Shown: in pieces, positions 58,961 to 64,000 of the stretch
Layout: every line of letters starts with the position of its first letter
How positions within the stretch are numbered: the first letter of the stretch is position 1
NCBI GenBank assembly: GCA_035650255.1
Contig: DASRIA010000052.1
Span: 1-64,000 of the forward strand
DNA length: 64,000 bases
Reading direction: 5' to 3'
Source: DASRIA01 sp035650255
Lineage (GTDB): Bacteria; Actinomycetota; Thermoleophilia; Solirubrobacterales; JBBDJG01
Notes under the pieces: generated by a model
What the model saw: only the letters and a program-made list of their open reading frames with translations
Told to the model about the DNA's origin: nothing
The model's database searches: none
Made by a program: the position numbers and the translations under genes

Positions 58961-59716
58961 ATGCACCAGCCAGATCTCTCCGGACGGGTGGCGGCGATCA
59001 CCGGCGCCTCGTCCGGCATCGGCGAGGCGACGGCCGTGACGCTCGCGCGCGCCGGCGCCGCCGTTTCGCTCGCAGCCCGCCGCAGCGACCGGATCGACCA
59101 GCTCGCCGAGCGCATCGAGTCGGAAGGAGGCCGCGCGCTCGCAATCGAGACCGACGTCACCGACGAGGAGCAGGCGAACGAGTTCGTCCGGCGCACCAAG
59201 GACGAGCTGGGGCGTCTCGACGTGCTCGTCAACAACGCCGGCGTGATGCTGCTCGGGCCTGTGATCGGCGCGGACACGAGCGAATGGCGCCGCATGATCG
59301 AGGTGAACCTGCTCGGGCTGCTCTACTGCACACACGCCGCGCTGCCCATCATGGGCGAGCAGGGCAGCGGCCACATCGTGAACGTGTCCTCGGTGGCGGG
59401 GCGCTTCGCGAACCTCGGGTCGGCCGTCTACAACCTCACCAAGTTCGGCGTGAACGCGTTCTCGGAGGCGCTGCGCCAGGAGGTGGTGGGCGCGAACGTG
59501 AAGGTCACCGTGATCGAGCCCGGCATGGTCGAGACGGAGCTGCTCAGCCACAACACCCACCCGATGGTGCTGGAGGCGGCGCAGCGGATGCGCGAGGAGG
59601 TCGGCACCCCGCTGACGTCCGAGGACATCGCGGAGGCGATCCTCTACGCGGTCGGCGGGCCGGAGCGGGTGGCGGTCAACGAAGTGCTCGTGCGCCCCGC
59701 GGGCCAGCGGCGGTAG
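58961..59716 (+). CDS. Classical short-chain dehydrogenase
   Basis: The 251-residue protein has TGASSGIGEATAVTLARAG (TGxxxGxG), NNAGVMLLGP (NNAG), catalytic Ser in IVNVSSVAGRF, and Tyr/Lys in YNLTKFGVNAFSEAL (YxxxK). After the catalytic region it has PGMVETELLSH, a motif of substrate-specificity importance. It should oxidise or reduce a small alcohol or ketone. GGAGGAGC lies upstream of ATG 58961. Its stop is 5 bp before the alcohol dehydrogenase start. Confidence 0.93.
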   Translation: MHQPDLSGRVAAITGASSGIGEATAVTLARAGAAVSLAARRSDRIDQLAERIESEGGRALAIETDVTDEEQANEFVRRTKDELGRLDVLVNNAGVMLLGPVIGADTSEWRRMIEVNLLGLLYCTHAALPIMGEQGSGHIVNVSSVAGRFANLGSAVYNLTKFGVNAFSEALRQEVVGANVKVTVIEPGMVETELLSHNTHPMVLEAAQRMREEVGTPLTSEDIAEAILYAVGGPERVAVNEVLVRPAGQRR

Positions 59717-59721
59717 GCGGC

Positions 59722-60756
59722 ATGCAGGCGGTCACCTTCCAGGCGCCGGGCGAGGTCCGGGTCGAGGAGTGCCCCGAGCCGGACCTGCTGGCGCCCGACG
59801 ACGCGATCGTGCAGGTGGAGGCGACCGGCGTCTGCGGGTCGGACCTCCACATCTACCACGGGCGCGTCAAGATCGAGCCCGGCTTCATCATCGGGCACGA
59901 GTACGTCGGCGAGGTGATCGCAGCGGGCGACGCGGTGACGAAGGTCGATGTCGGCGACCGGGTGCTGGGCTGCTTCCACACCGCCTGCGGATCGTGCTTC
60001 TTCTGCATGCGCGGCGAGTACCACAAGTGCGACGAGGCGCGGGTGTTCGGCCACGGTGCCACGCTGGGCTCGCTGCCGGGCGCGCAGGCCGAGCAGGTGC
60101 TGGTGCCGCGCGCGAACCTGACGCTGCGGCGGGTCCCCGAAGGCATGTCCGACGACGCGGCGCTGTTCGCGGGCGACGTGATGGGGACCGGCTATCACTC
60201 CGTGGTCGCCGCCGGGATGAAGCCGGGCGACACCGTGGTCGTGCTCGGGCTCGGGCCGGTCGGGCTGTGCGGCGTGCAGGCCGCGCGCGCATGTGGCGCC
60301 GCGCGGGTGATCGGGATCGACACCGTGGCCGAGCGGCTCGAGGTGGCGCGCTCGTTCGGCGCGGAGGCCGTGCACCTGACCGAGGAGGATCCACGCGCCG
60401 CGGTGAAGGCGGCCACCGGGGGCCGGGGCGCGGACGTGGTCGTCGACGCGGTCGGCCATCCCGACGCGCTCGACATGGCGTGCCGCATGGCGCGCAAGGC
60501 GGGGACGGTGTCGGTGGTCGGGGTCTACGCCGAGCGCTGCGAGCTGCACATGGGCGTCGTGTGGATCAAGGCGCTGAAGATGGTGACCGGTCACGCCAAC
60601 GTGATCTCCCACGTCGACTCGGTGCTGGCGATGATGGCCGCCGGACAGCTCGATCCCACGCCGCTCGTGAGCCGTCACATGAAGCTCGAGGAGGCGCCCG
60701 ACGCGTACGAGGCGTACGCGAACCGGGAAGCGCTCAAAATAGTGATGTCGCCCTAG
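59722..60756 (+). CDS. Zinc-dependent alcohol dehydrogenase (MDR family)
   Basis: The 344-residue protein has the catalytic zinc ligands in GVCGSDLHIYHG and GHEYVGEV, and structural zinc cysteines in CFHTACGSCFFCMRGEYHKC. The Rossmann motif VVLGLGPVGLCGVQAARACG follows. These are the MDR/GroES plus NAD-binding pattern. Related enzymes oxidise formaldehyde, threonine or other alcohols, but the substrate cannot be set from sequence. ATG 59722 is 5 bp after the SDR stop. Its aldehyde product could pass to the aldehyde dehydrogenase 12 bp downstream. Confidence 0.92.
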   Translation: MQAVTFQAPGEVRVEECPEPDLLAPDDAIVQVEATGVCGSDLHIYHGRVKIEPGFIIGHEYVGEVIAAGDAVTKVDVGDRVLGCFHTACGSCFFCMRGEYHKCDEARVFGHGATLGSLPGAQAEQVLVPRANLTLRRVPEGMSDDAALFAGDVMGTGYHSVVAAGMKPGDTVVVLGLGPVGLCGVQAARACGAARVIGIDTVAERLEVARSFGAEAVHLTEEDPRAAVKAATGGRGADVVVDAVGHPDALDMACRMARKAGTVSVVGVYAERCELHMGVVWIKALKMVTGHANVISHVDSVLAMMAAGQLDPTPLVSRHMKLEEAPDAYEAYANREALKIVMSP

Positions 60757-60768
60757 GAGGACGAGCCG

Positions 60769-62262
60769 ATGACCGTCACCGCACCGCCCAGCGAACTTTC
60801 CGACGCCGCTCGCCGGTTCCTCCAGGGGCCGAAGCAGCTCCTGATCGGCGGGGAGTGGAGGGCGGCCGCCGACGGGCGGACGTTCGAATCGATCGACCCG
60901 GCGACCGGCGAGCCGGTCGCGCAGGTCGCCCAGGCGGGCGCGCAGGACGTCGACGCGGCGGTGCAGGCCGCCCGCGCCGCGTTCGCGGACGGCAGTCCCT
61001 GGCGCAAGCTTTCGGCGGCCGCGCGCGGCCAGCTGCTGAACTCGCTCGCCGACCTGGTCGACGCCAACGCGCAGGAGCTGGCTGAGCTGGAGTCGCTCGA
61101 CAACGGTAAGCCGCTCACGTACGCGCGCCAGATCGACATCGGCCTGACGACGTCGCATTTCCGCTACTTCGCGGGGTGGCCGACCAAGATCGAGGGCGAA
61201 GTGATCCCGGTGGCCGGCGGCGACGGGATGCTGGTCTACACGCGCAAGGAGCCCGTCGGCGTGGCGGGGCAGATCATTCCCTGGAACTTCCCGCTGATGA
61301 TGGCCGCGTGGAAGCTGGCGCCGGCGCTGGCGGCGGGCTGCACCGTGGTGCTGAAGCCGGCCGAGCAGACACCGCTGACCGCCCTGCGGCTCGGAGAGCT
61401 CGCACTCGAAGCCGGATTTCCCGAGGGCGTCCTGAACGTCGTCACGGGCGATGGGGAGACCGGCGCGGCGATCGTCGACCACCCGGGTGTCGACAAGATC
61501 TCGTTCACGGGCTCCACGCCGGTGGGGCGGGAGATCGGCGCGAAGGCGGGCCGCGCGCTGAAGCGCGTGACGCTCGAGCTGGGCGGCAAGTCGCCCAACA
61601 TCATCCTGCCCGACGCCAACCTGAAGGCCGCGATCGGGGGCTCCTTCCAGGGCATCTACTTCAACACCGGGCAGGCGTGCAACGCGGGCTCGCGGCTGTT
61701 CGTCCACAAGGACCAGTTCGACGAGGTCGTCTCGGCGCTGGCCGAGCGCGCGCCGAAGATGAAGATGGGGCCCGGCCTCGCGCCCGACACGCAGCTGGGC
61801 CCGGTCGTGTCCGCCGCCCAGCACGAGCGCGTCACCGGTTACATCGAGAAGGGCAAGGCGGAGGGCGCGGAGCTGGTCGCGGGCGGCGGCGCCCGCAGCC
61901 CCGGTTACTTCGTCGAGCCGACGCTCTTCACGACCACGTCCGACGACATTGCGATCACGCGGGAGGAGATCTTCGGGCCGGTGCTCGTCGCCCAGCCGTA
62001 CGACTCGATCGAGGAGGTGGCGGAGCGCGCGAACCAGACGGACTACGGCCTCGCCGCCGGCGTGTGGACGCGGGACATCGGCAACGCGCACCGGCTCGCC
62101 GCGCTGCTGCGCGCCGGCACGGTGTACGTGAACGTCTGGGGCCTGACGGACCCGGCCGCGCCGTTCGGCGGCTTCAAGTCATCGGGCGTGGGGCGGGAGC
62201 ACGGCCGCGCGGGTCTCGAGGAGTACCTCGAGACGAAGACCGTCTGGACCAGCCTCACTTGA
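60769..62262 (+). CDS. NAD(P)-dependent aldehyde dehydrogenase
   Basis: The 497-residue protein has PVGVAGQIIPWNFPLMMAAW, LELGGKSPNIILPDA with the catalytic Glu, and YFNTGQACNAGSRLFVHKDQ with the nucleophile Cys. ETKTVWTSLT ends it. This is the standard length and motif set for aldehyde dehydrogenases of the betaine/retinal-like class. It should oxidise an aldehyde produced by the upstream alcohol dehydrogenase. AGGAGGA precedes ATG 60769. A small zinc-ribbon gene follows 7 bp after its stop. Confidence 0.95.
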   Translation: MTVTAPPSELSDAARRFLQGPKQLLIGGEWRAAADGRTFESIDPATGEPVAQVAQAGAQDVDAAVQAARAAFADGSPWRKLSAAARGQLLNSLADLVDANAQELAELESLDNGKPLTYARQIDIGLTTSHFRYFAGWPTKIEGEVIPVAGGDGMLVYTRKEPVGVAGQIIPWNFPLMMAAWKLAPALAAGCTVVLKPAEQTPLTALRLGELALEAGFPEGVLNVVTGDGETGAAIVDHPGVDKISFTGSTPVGREIGAKAGRALKRVTLELGGKSPNIILPDANLKAAIGGSFQGIYFNTGQACNAGSRLFVHKDQFDEVVSALAERAPKMKMGPGLAPDTQLGPVVSAAQHERVTGYIEKGKAEGAELVAGGGARSPGYFVEPTLFTTTSDDIAITREEIFGPVLVAQPYDSIEEVAERANQTDYGLAAGVWTRDIGNAHRLAALLRAGTVYVNVWGLTDPAAPFGGFKSSGVGREHGRAGLEEYLETKTVWTSLT

Positions 62263-62269
62263 GGGACAG

Positions 62270-62422
62270 ATGAGGCAGGGCATCGTCGCCGAGCAGCCGG
62301 TCTGCTCGCGCTGCGAGACGCCCGGGCAGCGGTTCGGGCGAAAGTGCCCCAAGTGCGGGCGCCGCTACTGGGGCGGCGGGCTGCTGCGCATGCTGCTGGG
62401 CGGTCCCACGGTCAAGCGCTGA
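62270..62422 (+). CDS. 50-residue zinc-ribbon protein at the end of the oxidoreductase cassette
   Basis: A short frame starting at ATG 62270 encodes VCSRCETPGQRFGRKCPKCG with two CxxC pairs, then RRYWGGGLLRMLLGG. The Cys-Xaa-Xaa-Cys spacing is right for a zinc ribbon. A GAGGGACAG site precedes the ATG. It follows the aldehyde dehydrogenase by 7 bp, so it is probably co-transcribed. The last 11 bp overlap the convergent arsC gene. Function is unknown. Confidence 0.65.
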   Translation: MRQGIVAEQPVCSRCETPGQRFGRKCPKCGRRYWGGGLLRMLLGGPTVKR

Positions 62423-62801
62423 GCTCGCGCACGAGGTCGCGCACCCGCCCGGAGATGTCGTCGCGGATCGCGCGCACCTCTTCGACCGGCCGGCCCTTCG
62501 GGTCCGGCAGGTCCCAGTCGATGTAGCGCTTGCCCGGGATGTAGGGGCACTCGTCGCCGCACCCCATGGTCACGACGACGTCGGCCCACTGCGCAAGGTC
62601 GTCGGTGAGCTTCTGCGGGACCTGGGAGGACACGTCGACGCCGAGTTCGCGCATCGCCTCGACGACCTCCGGGTGCACGCGGTCGCCGGGCGTGGTTCCC
62701 GCCGAGCGCGCTTCGTGCGCGGTCCCGGCCTCGCGCTCGAACAGCGCCCGCGACATCTGAGAGCGGCCTGCATTGTGCAAGCAGACGAATATGACCTTCA
62801 T
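62412..62801 (-). CDS. arsC: Arsenate reductase, low-molecular-weight phosphatase type
   Basis: The 129-residue protein has the P-loop IFVCLHNAGRSQMSRALF with nucleophile Cys7 and Arg13 (CX5R), the conserved ARSAGTTPGDRVHP, and a Cys pair in VTMGCGDECPYIPGKRYIDW (Cys81 and Cys85). The acid DLPDPKGR is at about residue 97-104. This fits actinobacterial thioredoxin- or mycothiol-coupled arsenate reductases that reduce arsenate to arsenite for export. ATG 62801 is used. A 4-codon minicistron directly abuts it upstream. Confidence 0.92.
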   Translation of the reverse strand: MKVIFVCLHNAGRSQMSRALFEREAGTAHEARSAGTTPGDRVHPEVVEAMRELGVDVSSQVPQKLTDDLAQWADVVVTMGCGDECPYIPGKRYIDWDLPDPKGRPVEEVRAIRDDISGRVRDLVRELSA

Positions 62802-62816
62802 TCATATGACCTTCAT
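62789..62816 (-). repeat. Duplicated arsC start creating a MKVI-stop minicistron
   Basis: A 13-bp unit (ATATGACCTTCAT on the plus strand) occurs at 62789-62801 and again at 62804-62816, spaced at 15 bp. Read on the minus strand, ATG AAG GTC ATA TGA (62816-62802) is followed at once by the arsC ATG 62801. The first copy encodes MKVI and then stops, copying the first four codons of arsC. A ribosome finishing it could re-initiate on arsC. Confidence 0.8.
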
Positions 62817-62842
62817 TTGCTTAGCCGCAAACGAAGGGAGCT

Positions 62843-62859
62843 CTGTGATCCGATCACAG
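62843..62859. promoter_or_regulatory. Perfect palindrome CTGTGATC-C-GATCACAG between the diiron-protein gene and arsC
   Basis: An 8-1-8 inverted repeat covers the stop codon of the R2lox-like gene and 11 bp after it, 42 bp upstream of arsC. It resembles a CRP/FNR-family half-site pair (TGTGA and TCACA) but with five bases between instead of six. It may bind a regulator of arsC. A short hairpin with no T-run after it is a less likely reading. Confidence 0.5.
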
Positions 62860-63684
62860 CGAGACTCCGATGATCTTCAGGCGGCGGGTGAGCGCGTTCA
62901 GGCCGTACTCCCCCAGCGCGCCGTCCTCGACGCCCAGCACGTCCCACGCTCCGTCGCTCGGCGGCGACACCGACTCGGCCACCGCGGGAAGGAGGTCCAG
63001 CAGGCGCTGCTTCACGACCTCCGCCATCGCCGGGTCGGCCTGCACCGCGCTGCGCAGGAAGTAGGTGCCCCAGGCGATGTGGCGCTGCTCGTCGGCGGCG
63101 ATCTTGCCGTAGCCGTCCACGAATCCAGGCAACACGCCCCGCTCGGCGAGCAGGTCGAGCAGGAAGTGCGACGCCGTGATCCCGAGCGTGCCCTCGATCA
63201 CCATGTGGTAGATCGTGACGAAGTCGACCTTTGCCTCGCGGTTGCGCGGGTCACGGCGCAGCCGCTCGTGTGCGTCCACGAGCGCCTCGTCGAACACCTT
63301 CCTGAACGGCGCCCCGAGCACGTTGCGGGCGCGCGCGACGTGGGCCCCGATCGCCGCGGGATCCGCGATCACCTCGTTCTGGAAGCGGGCATAGAACTGC
63401 ATGTGGCGCACCTCGTCCACGAGCTGCGTGGAGAGGTAGCTGCCCTCTTCCTCGTCGTCCTGTGCCAGCACCAGCCCGCAGAACTGCGTGGAGATCCGCT
63501 CCTCGGCGACCATCAGCGAGCTGAGCACCCAGTACAGGAGGTCGCGCTCGGCGGCGGGGAGCGCGGCCCAGTCTGCGGGGTCGCGGCCGAGGTCGACGTC
63601 CTGCGCCGCCCAGTGCGCGCGCTCCCAGTCCTCGTACAGCTGCTGCGGCGTGCGCAGCCCGGGCTGTGCGACCTCGACGCTCAT
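62854..63684 (-). CDS. R2lox-like diiron (ferritin-like, RNR R2 superfamily) protein
   Basis: The 276-residue protein has the carboxylate-bridged dimetal pattern: VAEERISTQF (Glu61/Glu62), VDEVRHMQFYARF (Glu91, His94), IYHMVIEGTLGITASH (Glu164) and AADEQRHIAWGT (Glu199, His202). The 35-residue spacing from Glu164 to Glu199 equals that of the R2-like ligand-binding oxidases, and Tyr159 sits five residues before Glu164, as does their cross-linking Tyr. A ribonucleotide-reductase R2 identity is less likely because no R1 gene is nearby. ATG 63684 overlaps the TGA of the ArsI-like gene, so the proteins are coupled, which suggests a role in arsenic chemistry. Confidence 0.72.
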   Translation of the reverse strand: MSVEVAQPGLRTPQQLYEDWERAHWAAQDVDLGRDPADWAALPAAERDLLYWVLSSLMVAEERISTQFCGLVLAQDDEEEGSYLSTQLVDEVRHMQFYARFQNEVIADPAAIGAHVARARNVLGAPFRKVFDEALVDAHERLRRDPRNREAKVDFVTIYHMVIEGTLGITASHFLLDLLAERGVLPGFVDGYGKIAADEQRHIAWGTYFLRSAVQADPAMAEVVKQRLLDLLPAVAESVSPPSDGAWDVLGVEDGALGEYGLNALTRRLKIIGVSL

Positions 63685-64000
63685 GACGCGCAGCAGGCGG
63701 AGCCGGCGGGCGCCGCGTGCTCGACGTCCTCGAGCACGGTGAACACCTCCCACGGCGTGCCGTCCGGGTCCGTGACCCAGATCTTGTCCTGCCGCGCGTA
63801 GCAGCACTCGGTGTCCATTTCGTCGAAGGTCGCCAGGCCTGCCTGCTTCAGCCGCAGGCGGGTGGCGAGTACCTCGTCGGTCGACGAGACCTTGATCCCG
63901 CCGTGGTTGAAGGCGCCGAGGCCGTCGCCGCGTTCGCCCTCGATGAGCGCGAGCACGATCTCCGGGTCCTGGGGCTCGAACTTGACGTACCCCGGGCGCT
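63681..64000 (-). CDS. ArsI/CadI-like VOC-family protein (C-terminal part, cut by the right edge)
   Basis: The visible 106 codons lack the start, which lies beyond 64000. The sequence has RPGYVKFEPQDPEIVLALIE, then FNHGGIKVSSTDEV, then MDTECCYARQDKIWVTDPDG and TPWEVFTVLEDVE, the VOC repeat of ArsI/CadI proteins. The vicinal Cys pair in ECCYA is the site that in ArsI C-As lyases binds trivalent organoarsenicals; the tail has ACCAS. The family cleaves carbon-arsenic bonds of trivalent methylarsenicals. Its TGA overlaps the ATG of the R2lox-like gene. Its metal ligands outside the window cannot be seen. Confidence 0.85.
   Translation of the reverse strand, partial: RPGYVKFEPQDPEIVLALIEGERGDGLGAFNHGGIKVSSTDEVLATRLRLKQAGLATFDEMDTECCYARQDKIWVTDPDGTPWEVFTVLEDVEHAAPAGSACCAS

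Overview
The window is a high-GC, densely packed bacterial chromosome segment with actinobacterial character. It has many GTG and TTG starts, very short intergenic gaps and frequent 4-bp ATGA/GTGA overlaps. It also carries three WS/DGAT-type acyltransferases, two related cytochromes P450, SCP-x-type thiolase and enoyl-CoA hydratase genes, several universal stress proteins and a PspC/LiaF-like envelope-stress module. The gene mix resembles soil Thermoleophilia (Solirubrobacterales) or a related actinobacterium. That placement is inference from gene content only; no rRNA, tRNA or phage gene was seen.

Layout. 1-5.4 kb: edge of a ROK regulator, a PolX-like protein with a PHP domain, a DHH phosphoesterase, a DedA protein, a VIT/CCC1 transporter and a DUF1697 protein. 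5.4-11 kb: cupin and SnoaL-like genes, a 39-codon cupin fragment coupled to a P450, a hydrolase-like protein overlapping a thioester-reductase-like dehydrogenase, a class III nucleotide cyclase and a second hydrolase. 11-15 kb: a minus-strand envelope-stress cluster (PspC/LiaF protein, small membrane protein, PspC-fused sensor kinase, NarL-type regulator, DUF2269). 15-22 kb: a secreted beta-helix protein with a strong terminator, fatty-acid and detoxification genes, and a cyclase-P450-TetR operon whose promoter contains a perfect operator. 22-29 kb: membrane and secreted proteins of unknown role, a DUF1330 protein with a peptide repeat, an AbiEi/DUF559 protein, an acyltransferase and an enoyl-CoA hydratase.

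29.3-37.2 kb holds two tandem giant secreted PQQ-dehydrogenase-like proteins with PKD, FN3 and DNRLRE domains. 37-48.6 kb carries a GNAT enzyme, two more acyltransferases, nicotinate phosphoribosyltransferase, small coiled-coil proteins, an MgtE-like transporter, a HAD phosphatase, three universal stress protein genes and a kinase/P-loop fusion. 48.6-57.9 kb carries a MacB/LolD-like ABC pair, pyruvate kinase, a xylose-type ABC importer and a Gfo/Idh/MocA oxidoreductase. 58-62.4 kb is a tight plus-strand cassette of epimerase, SDR, zinc alcohol dehydrogenase, aldehyde dehydrogenase and a zinc ribbon. 62.4-64 kb is a minus-strand arsenic cluster: an ArsI/CadI-like protein (cut by the right edge), an R2lox-like diiron protein and ArsC.

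The most unusual elements are the arsI-R2lox-arsC arrangement with a duplicated arsC start that creates a 4-residue minicistron, the self-contained TetR-operator-cyclase-P450 operon, and the tandem PQQ/DNRLRE proteins. Others are the PolX homologue whose polymerase aspartates are lost while its PHP site is intact, and three convergent gene pairs that share a single CTAG as both stop codons.
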